From Brevibacterium spongiae (GTDB lineage: Bacteria; Actinomycetota; Actinomycetes; Actinomycetales; Brevibacteriaceae), in the NCBI RefSeq assembly GCF_026168515.1, contig NZ_CP093443.1:682001-746000 (forward strand): a DNA stretch of 64,000 nucleotides. The letters run 5' to 3'. This document shows positions 19,373 to 27,318 of this stretch, piece by piece. The position numbers and the translations under genes were made by a program. The first letter of the stretch is position 1, and each line of letters begins with the position of its first letter. The notes beneath the pieces are model-generated. The model ran no database searches. It was given only the letters and a program-made list of their open reading frames with translations, and was not told where the DNA came from.

Positions 19373-19474
19373 GGCACGAGTTTCTTCAAGAGTATCTAGT
19401 GGGTCCGAAAGAGCAGGGGTGATCGGTCCGGGACCCTTCTCCCGGACTGATCAGGCACTTCGTGACTGGTCGGT

Positions 19475-20142
19475 TCAGGCAGCGGTCACCGCCTCGGGTG
19501 CGTGGAAGTAGGCACCATCGCGCAACATGGCATAGAGGACGTTGCAGCGCCTGCGAGCCAACGCGATCAGGGCCTGGTTGTGCTTCTTATGCTCGGCACG
19601 CTTCTTGTCGTAATACGCCTTCGACAACGGGTCCTTCAACGACGCGAACGCCGACAAGAACAAGGCTCGTTTAAGCATCTTGTTGCCGCGACGGGACGAA
19701 TGATCCCCGCGGATCGAAGTCCCTGACCGCCACGTCACCGGCGCCAAACCGGCATACGATGCCAGGTGCCCGGCGGATTCGAAGTCCTTACCCACGACTT
19801 CGGTGAGGATCCTCGCGGTGGTCCTGACGCCGACTGCCGGCATCGACGTCAGGAGTTCGAAAAGCGGATGCGCCTCGACCAGGGTCTCGATACGTACCAG
19901 CACTTCATCCCTCGACGCACGCGTTTGCGCTAACGAGGTCGCCAGCTGGGGGAGGACGAGGCCGGCGGCGTCGGTGCCCGACACCACCACCGTCTGCCCC
20001 TCGAGTGCGGTGAAGATCGCTGCCGCCCACCGCTTCCACGCCCGTGGCGCCTTCTTGCGCAACAAGGTCTCGACCCTATGTTTGCCAGCATGCCGTAAGG
20101 CTTTGGGTGTCGGGTACTTCGCCAACTGAATATCCGCTTTAT
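19475..20142 (-). pseudogene. IS110-family transposase, C-terminal half
   Basis: This codes for the C-terminal part of an IS110-type recombinase (Transposase_20 domain). Recognisable are YPTPKALRHAG, the helix-hairpin-helix-like LTSMPAVGVRTTARILTEV, and the region of the catalytic serine, GHLASYAGLAPVTWRSG, followed by RRGNKMLKRALFLSAFAS. The DEDD N-terminal half is missing here; a matching half lies at 22684-23265 on the same strand, beyond an IS21-type element. The frame runs a few codons into the IS21 end (to 20155). It cannot encode an active transposase by itself. Confidence 0.85.
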
Positions 20143-20288
20143 TGGGGGCCGTCAATCGTGGGTTCGGGGGCCGGACGCCTGATCAGATAATCGTGTGGTT
20201 CGGGGCCAGCTATGGCGTGCATGGGGGCCACTGACGTATAAGCTCCTTCCGCCGCGTGTATAGGGCACGCGGCAGAAGGAGAATATTC

Positions 20289-21842
20289 ATGGTACGCAAG
20301 ATCAGAGCGAAGCTGGTTCTACAGCTTCGGGCCGAGGGGCTCTCGGGAAGAGCTATTGCATCGTCTCAGGCGATGTCCCGTAAGTCTGTCACCCAAGTCC
20401 TCGATGCCGCGAATGCTGCCGGCCTGAGTTGGGATGATGTCAAAGACTGCCCCGATGGTGAGGTGTACAGTCTGTTGTTCCCGGGCCGCGGCGACCATCA
20501 CAGTGTGTTCGCCCAACCCGACTGGGAACGAATCCATAAGGAGATGGCTCGGGTCGGGGTGACGCTGAAGCTCCTCCATGGCGAGTATGTCGATGCATGC
20601 GCTGCTGCTGGTGATGCGGCGATGAGCTACGACCGGTTCTGCCGCACCTATCAACGTCATGTGCTGGTCACTGGCGCCGCTTCCCGAGTCGGTCACAAGG
20701 CCGCGCAGACGATCGAAGTCGATTGGTCGGGGCCGACGATGCGACTGTATCCGTCGGGGGCGAGTCAGCCTGTGACCGTGTATCTGTTCGTCGCGTGTCT
20801 GCCATTCAGCCGGTACGCGTTCGTGTATCCGAGTCTGGATATGAGCCAGGATTCCTGGTTGCGGGCGCATGTGGCAATGTTCACCGCTTTCGACGGATCG
20901 ACGCCGAGGATCGTGCCGGACAACCTCAAAACCGGAGTGATCGCTCATCCCCGCGATGGTGAGGTCGTGCTCAACGATGCTTATCGGGAAATGGCTGCCC
21001 ACTATTCGGCGGCAGTGCTTCCGGGCCGGATCAGAGCACCGAAAGACAAGGCGAGTGTGGAGAACACTGTCGGGCATGTGGCCACGTGGGTGATCGCGGG
21101 ACTTCGGGACCGACGGTTTGCTTCGCTGCCGGAACTGGCATCGGCGATCGAGGAGCGAGTCGCAGCCTATAACGCCGAGCCCTTCCAGAAGCGGCCAGGT
21201 TCCAGACTCAGCGTCTTCACCACCGATGAGCAGCCACTGCTGAGGCGATTGCCGCAGGTTGCCTACGAGATCAGCCGGTGGGTCTACGGGCGCCGGGTGG
21301 CCAGGAATGGGCATGTCAGTTGGGCGCGGAACTATTATTCAGTGCCGTTTGCCCATATCGGCGCCAAGGTTGATCTGCGAATCACCGATCGCAGTCTTGA
21401 GGTCTATTCCGGCCATGAGAGGATCACGACGCACCTGCTGCTACCGGTAACGGCAGCGAATGAGTATCGGACGAATGAGGCCGACCTGCCGGTCGGCGAG
21501 AAGTACCAGCTGTGGGACAAACCGCGAGCCCGCCGGTGGGCCGAGCGGATCGGTCCATCGGCACTGGTTGTCATCGATCGCATTTTCGAGTCTGTTCCCA
21601 TCGACGAGCAAGGACTCAACCCGGCCCTGGCGGTGTTGAGGCTGGCCCGCCGTTACTCTGCTGAAAGGGTCGAGGCGGCCTGCCGGATCGCTTTGGCCGG
21701 TCCGGTGAGGTCCCCACGCTATGCGCATGTGAACCCGATCCTGGTCACAGGGCAAGACCACACCAGAGCCGACGAGGCTCAGCCTGTCGAGCACGGCGGT
21801 TACGTTCGTGGAGCCTCCTACTATGCAGGAGGCCGACAGTGA
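20289..21842 (+). CDS. istA: IS21-family transposase
   Basis: A 517-residue DDE transposase. The N-terminus has a helix-turn-helix (LRAEGLSGRAIASSQAMS). The catalytic triad is visible as EVDWSG (about residue 145), VPDNLKTGV (about 210) and KASVENTVG (about 257), with the D/D/E order of the IS21 and retroviral integrase superfamily. The C-terminal beta-barrel region follows (YYSVPFAHIGAKVDLRI). The ATG at 20289 is preceded by AGAAGGAG; an in-frame extension to 20256 has no support. It overlaps istB by 4 bp. It appears intact. Confidence 0.92.
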   Translation: MVRKIRAKLVLQLRAEGLSGRAIASSQAMSRKSVTQVLDAANAAGLSWDDVKDCPDGEVYSLLFPGRGDHHSVFAQPDWERIHKEMARVGVTLKLLHGEYVDACAAAGDAAMSYDRFCRTYQRHVLVTGAASRVGHKAAQTIEVDWSGPTMRLYPSGASQPVTVYLFVACLPFSRYAFVYPSLDMSQDSWLRAHVAMFTAFDGSTPRIVPDNLKTGVIAHPRDGEVVLNDAYREMAAHYSAAVLPGRIRAPKDKASVENTVGHVATWVIAGLRDRRFASLPELASAIEERVAAYNAEPFQKRPGSRLSVFTTDEQPLLRRLPQVAYEISRWVYGRRVARNGHVSWARNYYSVPFAHIGAKVDLRITDRSLEVYSGHERITTHLLLPVTAANEYRTNEADLPVGEKYQLWDKPRARRWAERIGPSALVVIDRIFESVPIDEQGLNPALAVLRLARRYSAERVEAACRIALAGPVRSPRYAHVNPILVTGQDHTRADEAQPVEHGGYVRGASYYAGGRQ

Positions 21843-22585
21843 CGGCGATCGATACAGAAACCAAGCGCAAGCTGCGCGAGATGGGTGCGACACCTTTGCT
21901 GGAGGCACTCGAGTCCCAGGACGAGGACCTGACTATGGGAATGAGCTTCGATGAACGCCTGCAGTTGATCGTCGACGAAGCCCACTCGAGGTTCAACCAT
22001 GCCAAAGTTGAAGGACTCATCCGCCGGGCCGGACTACGATACCCGGCAGCGGACCTGCGGCAACTGTCCCGCGTCGATGAGAGAGGACTGGATCAGAACG
22101 TGATCGCGCAGCTAGGAACCTGCGGCTTCATCGACCGCGGCCAGAACGTCGTGTTCCAAGGATTCACCGGTTCGGGAAAGTCCTATCTGGGATGTGCTCT
22201 AGCAAAACGAGCCTGTCAGCACCGGATCCGAGCTCACTACATTCGCATGCCTGATCTGGAAGAGGCCTGGGCACTAGCAAAGGACAAACCGCTGGGCACG
22301 ACGAAGTTATTGAAGAAATACGCCGCGTTCACCGTCCTCGTCATCGACGAATGGTTACTCGATCCTCCCGATGAGGCTATGCGCAGTATGCTGCTGGAAC
22401 TGCTCGAGCGCCGCTACGACACGGCATCGACGGTGTTCTGTACCCAGTATGCGAAGAAGGACTGGCATCAACGACTAGGGTCTGGAGTCCACGCGGATGC
22501 GATCATGGACCGAATCGTGCACAACACGATCTGGGTCGAGACTGGCAGTCATAACATGCGTGAACATGCTGCTCTGAATTCGTGA
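21839..22585 (+). CDS. istB: IS21-family transposition helper ATPase
   Basis: A 248-residue AAA+ ATPase related to DnaC that remodels DNA and assists IstA in target choice. Walker A is GFTGSGKSYLG near residue 107 and Walker B is VLVIDEWLL. The GTG start overlaps the istA stop (GTGA), so it is translationally coupled. Its length is normal for the family and it looks functional. Confidence 0.92.
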   Translation: MTAIDTETKRKLREMGATPLLEALESQDEDLTMGMSFDERLQLIVDEAHSRFNHAKVEGLIRRAGLRYPAADLRQLSRVDERGLDQNVIAQLGTCGFIDRGQNVVFQGFTGSGKSYLGCALAKRACQHRIRAHYIRMPDLEEAWALAKDKPLGTTKLLKKYAAFTVLVIDEWLLDPPDEAMRSMLLELLERRYDTASTVFCTQYAKKDWHQRLGSGVHADAIMDRIVHNTIWVETGSHNMREHAALNS

Positions 22586-22683
22586 GAAACCGTCGGTGGG
22601 TGGCTGGTGGACCCGATAGTCCCGGCTGCTGGCCCCCACCGGCAATATCGGTGGCTCCCAAACGCACGATCGACTGGTCCCCA

Positions 22684-23265
22684 AAGCTTCAAATACTCAG
22701 CCAACAGCGCCAGCATCGCTGGATGATCCAAATGCGGACCGACCACGGTCTCCAGTCCGGGGTGGATCTGAGTGAGCAAACCTCTGATCCGGTTCGATGT
22801 CGCCGTGGCCTGTTTGGACAGGTCATCGTCATAGCCACACAGCATGGACAGCTCGGCAACGTTCTCATCAGCGACCCGGATGCCTCGCAGCGTCTGCGGC
22901 ATCGTGCGGGCGGCATCAGCGATGATGGCGGCATCACGAGCATCGGTCTTTGCCTCACCCGGGTGCAGGTCGGCGATGCGGCGCATCGCCAACCCCGGCA
23001 GGTAAGCCACCGGGATGTCCTCGGCCTGGGCGACCGCGACGGGCAGCGCCCCGATGGTGGCGGGTTGGTCGACGATCACGAGTAGCTGGCCGTGTTTGCG
23101 CAGTCGACTGATCAGGGTCCGCAGCTTAGTTTCATTCTGCGGCAGAGCCTTCGACAATAACTGTTTCCCGTCGCGGTCCAAGGCGACAGCGTGGTGGTTG
23201 TGTTTGCCGACATCGATACCGATGAATACGTCGATGTCAGCGTGGTTGGTGATCATGTCACTCAT
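22684..23265 (-). pseudogene. IS110-family transposase, N-terminal DEDD half
   Basis: This encodes the RuvC-like DEDD domain of an IS110-type recombinase: DVFIGIDVGKHNHHAVALD at the N-terminus, VDQPATIG in the middle and EAKTDARDAAIIADAAR with the paired aspartates. It ends at HPAMLALLAEY just before the IS21-type end; the frame then reads into IS21 sequence until 22549. The ATG at 23265 (MSDMITNH) belongs to the element; a TTG four codons upstream is made of IS3 sequence. The C-terminal catalytic-serine domain is lost here. Confidence 0.85.
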
Positions 23266-23313
23266 CTTCTTTGTCAAGCCCCGGGTTTCGTAGAGGCTCC
23301 TTTTCTTGGTTTC

Positions 23314-24237
23314 CTAAGCAGCCGCAGACTCTGTCGCGGACTGGTTGATCCATTCGGAACGGACCTCGAGCGGCGGGCGGTAGTCAATCGCTGAATGCAG
23401 TCGTTCCTGGTTGTACCAGGCCACCCACTTCGACGTCTCCGCCATCACCTCGATCAACCCCGACCACACTTTCCGGTCGATAAGTTCTGCCTTGTAGACC
23501 GAGTTCAGCGCCTCGGCCATAGCGTTATCGTATGAGTCCCCACGCGATCCCACAGATGCCACGACCTCTGACTCCGCCAGGGTTTCGCCATAGCGAATCG
23601 ATCGGAATTGCACGCCGCGGTCGCTGTGGTGGACGAGCCCCGAGACGTCTTCGCCGGCCCGGTATTTCGCAGCGAGAGCCATTGTCAGTGCGTCCCTGGC
23701 CAGTGACTCCCGCATATGGTTCGTCACCTGCCAGCCGACGATCTCGCGGTGGAAGACATCAAGGATGAACGTCGTGTACACCCATCCAGCAGACGTCGGA
23801 ACATACGTAATATCCGCGACCCACAAACAATTCGGGGCCGGTGCTGCGAACTGACGTTCAACGAGATCATCCGGACACTCCTCGGCACGGGCTGAGTCCG
23901 TCTTCGGCCGTTTCCGCTTCCGCCGGATTCCGTCGATGCCTAGCTGGCGCATCAACCGTTCCACCGTGCAGCGGGCCACCGGACCGAACTGGTCAGCGTA
24001 GTCGCGGTTGATCGCCTTCCACATCTTCCGCACCCCGTAGCAGGAGTAGTTCGCCTCATACACATCCTGGATGACCACCATCAGTGCCTGGTCCCGGCGG
24101 GCCCGGGCTGATGGTTGACGCTTCTTGTAGGCGTAATACGAGCTCACAGCAATCCGCGCGGCAGTCCCTTTCAGGGCGCGCACGATTGGCTCGACTCCGA
24201 ACTCGTCGCGATTGTCGTCGATGAAGGCGACGATCAC
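23314..24237 (-). CDS. IS3-family transposase OrfB
   Basis: A 307-residue DDE catalytic protein. The N-terminal HTH_21-type region (YGVRKMWKAINRDY, RLMRQLGIDGIRR) precedes the rve core, where the triad lies in WVADITYVP (about residue 141), VHHSDRGVQF (about 203) and NAMAEALNSVYKAELI (about 240). HSAIDYRPPLEV is the usual C-terminal motif. The frame begins GTGA, overlapping the orfA stop by 4 bp, so it is made by coupling or by the -1 frameshift common in the family. It appears intact. Confidence 0.92.
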   Translation of the reverse strand: MIVAFIDDNRDEFGVEPIVRALKGTAARIAVSSYYAYKKRQPSARARRDQALMVVIQDVYEANYSCYGVRKMWKAINRDYADQFGPVARCTVERLMRQLGIDGIRRKRKRPKTDSARAEECPDDLVERQFAAPAPNCLWVADITYVPTSAGWVYTTFILDVFHREIVGWQVTNHMRESLARDALTMALAAKYRAGEDVSGLVHHSDRGVQFRSIRYGETLAESEVVASVGSRGDSYDNAMAEALNSVYKAELIDRKVWSGLIEVMAETSKWVAWYNQERLHSAIDYRPPLEVRSEWINQSATESAAA

Positions 24238-24566
24238 TTCGATGGGCGGTCGAGCTCCGCCGCGAAGAAAGCCGATGCCCTCTTCAGAATCTCGTTGGCC
24301 CGCTTCGCTTCAGCCAACTCAGCCCGCAGTCGGCGGTTTTCGGCCTCAAGATCGACTGACTCAGTCGGTGTGGCTTTGCCGGAGTCTTTGTGCTTACGTA
24401 CCCAGACTCGCAGGGTCTCTTTGCTCAGGCCGAGTTCGTTCGCGACGCGGGTGACCGCTCCGTTCGCGGTGTCTGGGTCGGCCTGGGCATGCAAGACGAG
24501 CTCGACGGCACGAGCCTTGAGTTCGTCGGTGTATTTCACTGGCAAGAGAGAATCTCCTTCTTCCAA
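24234..24566 (-). CDS. IS3-family transposase OrfA
   Basis: A 110-residue helix-turn-helix protein that binds the ends of the element. VANELGLSKETLRVWVRKHK is the recognition helix region, followed by a leucine-zipper-like stretch (LEAENRRLRAELAEAKRANE) that mediates multimerisation. It overlaps orfB by 4 bp. The usable start may be a few codons inside the frame (VKYTDELKARAVELV). Confidence 0.9.
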   Translation of the reverse strand: MEEGDSLLPVKYTDELKARAVELVLHAQADPDTANGAVTRVANELGLSKETLRVWVRKHKDSGKATPTESVDLEAENRRLRAELAEAKRANEILKRASAFFAAELDRPSK

Positions 24567-24602
24567 TCTCCCTGCCTCTATTATCCCCGGGGCGATTCAC
24601 TT

Positions 24603-24845
24603 CGACTCATGTGACCGGATACTGTTGCGGTTCGGCTGGCCGGTAGTGCTGGGTGGCTCCTGGGCTCGGCATCCACGTTACGGTCGGGCTCAAGGCATGT
24701 GTTCTGCCAATGGTTCTGGCCCCTATTAGCGATTTCCCTGGTGCCTTCGAACCCCGGTGACTACACCCCCCCGGATCATGATGACTGGGGGAATGGATCA
24801 TGCCGGGGTCCTCAGGCCAGCGACCCCTTCTATCCTGACGGATGG
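24603..24845 (-). ncRNA. IS110-type left end, putative bridge RNA region
   Basis: If the IS3 element is removed, this 243-bp non-coding stretch lies directly upstream of the IS110-type ATG at 23265. In the IS110 group, the segment between the element end and the recombinase gene encodes the bridge RNA that pairs with target and donor DNA. The stretch has no supported gene and several short GC-rich inverted repeats. The assignment rests on position and family knowledge; no fold was computed. The IS3 insertion separates it from the gene. Confidence 0.4.
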
Positions 24846-24867
24846 TGGGGCTACTTAAAAGGTAACG
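24846..24867. repeat. Right copy of 22-bp direct repeat bracketing the IS pile-up
   Basis: TGGGGC, one base, ACTT, three bases, AGGTAACG, matching the copy at 19324-19345 in 18 of 22 positions and in the same orientation. Confidence 0.6.
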
Positions 24868-24888
24868 GGGGCAATCTCGGTCCAAATC

Positions 24889-25020
24889 GTGACTAAACGG
24901 CCGGGCACACTCACCGTGTACGAGCACCGCGGATCCGCCTACCACGCAACCCAACTCGCAGCACTCGAAGAAGCCAGCTGCGAAATGATCCACGAATCCA
25001 CTGGGCAGTTGTCTCATTGA
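24889..25020 (+). pseudogene. Short orphan coding fragment right of the IS pile-up
   Basis: A 43-codon frame opens with GTG and contains TLTVYEHRGSAYHATQLAAL, codon use compatible with real coding sequence, and ends at 25020. I do not recognise it. It may be the remnant of a transposase or of a gene disrupted by the rearrangement. The rest of the gap to 25142 holds nothing I can identify. Confidence 0.3.
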
Positions 25021-25142
25021 CCTCGATACTCGCGGTCATGTCTCGATGGCTTTGCGTCGGAGAGAGAAAACCGGCATCTTGGACACTATCGGCACTGCCT
25101 ATGACAGGATGATTTGCGGAGCGTCATCGCGCGCGTACTCAC

Positions 25143-27104
25143 TCAAAAACAATAGTGGTCGCGTGCGAAACCGAATGAATGGACATCACTGTTTGCCAGA
25201 AGCTGATCGTCATCTACAGACCATGTGTGAGCGTGGTCACCGCGCACCTGCACAAAGTTGAATCTGTCTGCCGAATAGATGCGGGCACCGTCCGAAATAA
25301 GGCGTTCTTGCAGCTCCGTGTCCTCGCCCTGTGTCCGTTGAGCGAACGGATGATCTAGGAATAGTTCTCGGCGTCCCATGAGAGTGGGGCCCATGACGAG
25401 ATCCGTGTATCGGTGCTCCCGCTCTGGGAACCGGCACATGACTATGTCGCGTCCTCGCAGATGCAGGTAGTGGGCTTGCTTGCCCACCAGTTCAGCGTTT
25501 GAAAAGCGCAGCGCCGCCAGCTGATCAGTCAGATAATGGGAACCGTAGATGTCGTCGTCATCCATCTTCGCCACAATCGTTCCGCCTGCCGCTGCGATCC
25601 CTCGATTGAGGCAGGTTCCCAGGTGCTCTATGCCATCGACGACGACGACCTGCATGTGTTCGACGCCGGCATCGTTGGCGCGGGCGGCGAAGTCAGGCGG
25701 CACAGTGAAGCCGTGAGTTACCAACACGAGTTCCCTGTCACCGTGAGTCTGCGCGGCATGTGTAGTGATGATGTCGTTGAGGTGTTCCGGACGGTTGGTT
25801 GATACCACTGCAGAGATCGACGCCTGGAACGGGTTCTTGTGCTCCATCTCAAGGGCATCCATCACAGCCAGTGCTCGGTGAGTGTAGGTGTGTTCATTCC
25901 ATATACGCCGCTGTACCTTGTGAACGGTGCGATCCCGAAGTTCTCTACTGCGGACGAATGCGCGCAGCACCTGCTCGGCATTTTCCTTGGTCTCCGGCTG
26001 CGGAACCTCATCGGTGGGAAAGAACTCCTTAGTCGCCGCGCTCGGAGTAGTCACCACCGGGGTACCCGCAGCTGTGATCTCGAAGATGCGTCGGGCGCAC
26101 ATGCTAGGGGATTCGACTACAGAATTGACGTTGAGGAATACTTTGTAATGCTTATAGGCCGTCAATAGGTTGCGGTATGGCAGAGACCCGACTACGCGTT
26201 CGGCCAGCGGTCCTGGGAATTGATAGCGTTCGTCGTCGCCAAGGAACCGGGAGAAAATCTCAAGCCCGTGTTCCATTCGCCCCGAGACGGACTCCGCAGC
26301 TCCGAGGAGTAGATCCATCTGCTCGCGACGTTCTGGGTATTTGTGCGCGAAGTACATTCCCGCGAAGGCGATGTCGCGAGCGGCAAAATTGTGTGCAGGT
26401 CGAGAGGGATTGTGAATCGCCGGTTGAGCGGCGAAGGGCAAGACTATGACACGATCGTGGCCAAGCCGCGTCTGATACTCAGCGACCAGGCGAACGTCGC
26501 TAGTGAAGACAACATCGCAGAGTTTGGCCAGTGGCAGGAAGTCCTCGAAGTGAGGGGGGTCCTCCTTGTTCCAGAACACTGCCGGAATACCACGTCGTCG
26601 GCACTCTGCCAGCAGCTCGGTGATCTCTTTGCTCGGACCCGAAGGGCTCGTGAGCTTGTACTTCCAATCCCCGTGGTTGCCGTTCCACGCCGATTCGATG
26701 AATACGAAATCGAGACCATCGAGCTCCTTCGCCCAGTTCCTGCGGGTGAGTTCGGTCGTCGACCATTCGTAGCCGAAGCTCTGCGCCGAGAACTCGTCAA
26801 GAATAACTCCAACCCGGCATTCGGCGAAGATTGGCGTGCGCTGCGGTTCTGGCAATGCCGGAAAAAGCTCCGTAAGGACATCTCTCGATAGAGTGCCTGT
26901 TGCGATCTGGTTGGAGGGCTCTGCAACACCCTGTACGATCGCTCGGCGGCGTCGCCAGGTCGACAACTGGGAGATACCCCCCTTCCGCCAATGCCACAGT
27001 GCGGTTCTCAGTGTGCGAAGCGGTGTCGGTGACAAGGAAGGAGTCCTCTCGGAGGTGGCGGGAGTGCGAAGATCGATTGCGCGGATCGTGAACCGGTGAC
27101 GCAC
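25143..27104 (-). CDS. CgeB-like glycosyltransferase fused to a GT2 domain
   Basis: About 653 residues from a GTG at 27104, which has AAGG 7 nt upstream; the frame extends to a TTG at 27245, but those extra codons overlap the likely promoter region. The first large domain resembles the CgeB / Glyco_trans_1_2 group: RVGVILDEFSAQSFGYEW, a GT-B core, and MCARRIFEITAAGTPVVTTPS near the donor site. The C-terminal third is a GT2 domain with ISAVVSTNRPEHL, the metal site VAKMDDDDIYGSHYL and GEDTELQERL. Such fusions occur in capsule and wall-glycan loci. It is divergent from the operon starting at 27319. Confidence 0.78.
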   Translation of the reverse strand: MRHRFTIRAIDLRTPATSERTPSLSPTPLRTLRTALWHWRKGGISQLSTWRRRRAIVQGVAEPSNQIATGTLSRDVLTELFPALPEPQRTPIFAECRVGVILDEFSAQSFGYEWSTTELTRRNWAKELDGLDFVFIESAWNGNHGDWKYKLTSPSGPSKEITELLAECRRRGIPAVFWNKEDPPHFEDFLPLAKLCDVVFTSDVRLVAEYQTRLGHDRVIVLPFAAQPAIHNPSRPAHNFAARDIAFAGMYFAHKYPERREQMDLLLGAAESVSGRMEHGLEIFSRFLGDDERYQFPGPLAERVVGSLPYRNLLTAYKHYKVFLNVNSVVESPSMCARRIFEITAAGTPVVTTPSAATKEFFPTDEVPQPETKENAEQVLRAFVRSRELRDRTVHKVQRRIWNEHTYTHRALAVMDALEMEHKNPFQASISAVVSTNRPEHLNDIITTHAAQTHGDRELVLVTHGFTVPPDFAARANDAGVEHMQVVVVDGIEHLGTCLNRGIAAAGGTIVAKMDDDDIYGSHYLTDQLAALRFSNAELVGKQAHYLHLRGRDIVMCRFPEREHRYTDLVMGPTLMGRRELFLDHPFAQRTQGEDTELQERLISDGARIYSADRFNFVQVRGDHAHTWSVDDDQLLANSDVHSFGFARDHYCF

Positions 27105-27318
27105 AAGCGACCTTGACCGGAAGTGCGCCGGATGCGGCAAAGTGTCTTGTAGAGCCCAGCCGATTCTCCAGGACAGCGGCACTATTCCTGTACGAAACCT
27201 GTCAGGCCCAATAGTACAATCAGGGAGTCGAATGAGACTCGGCAAGGCTCGATGAGACGCGGGTCACCGAATTGGAACATGCCGAGCCTGACCACAGATT
27301 TCGGGAGAAAAGAGGACA

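Larger units (their letters stand above)
19027..19474. other. Degenerate region between glycan genes and IS110-type remnant
   Basis: Apart from the acetyltransferase fragment, the direct repeat and the hairpin listed separately, I see no intact gene here. Stops interrupt all frames. The stretch from about 19373 to 19474 probably represents the 3' flank (right end) of the IS110-type element. Confidence 0.45.
20143..22683 (+). mobile_element. IS21-type insertion sequence
   Basis: About 2.54 kb, with istA and istB in the canonical overlapping order. The ends carry imperfect inverted repeats: TTGGGGGCC then GTCAATCGTG at the left, and the complement of TTTGGGGACC then AGTCGATCGTG at the right, beginning TG and ending CA. 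Each end also holds further repeats of the motif (for example AATCGTG near 20154 and again near 20189), as in IS21 relatives that have multiple transposase-binding sites. No matching 4-8 bp target duplication is visible next to the ends. Boundaries may be off by a few bases. Confidence 0.8.
23272..24599 (-). mobile_element. IS3-family insertion sequence with CTT target duplication
   Basis: A 1328-bp element bounded by imperfect inverted repeats. The left end reads TGTCAAGCCCCGGGTTTCGT and the complement of the right end reads TGAATCGCCCCGGGGATAAT; both continue into TAGAGGC. The TGAA.CGCCCCGG pattern is shared with IS6110-like ends known from mycobacteria. A 3-bp direct repeat CTT flanks it at 23269-23271 and 24600-24602. 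Both orfA and orfB are complete on the minus strand. It lies just upstream of the IS110-type start codon. Confidence 0.85.

Noticed and set aside
19475..23265. Reading the IS110 halves as one gene split by a simple IS21 insertion
   Set aside because: The junction residues appear duplicated but not identical and no target duplication is visible, so a two-source origin fits better.
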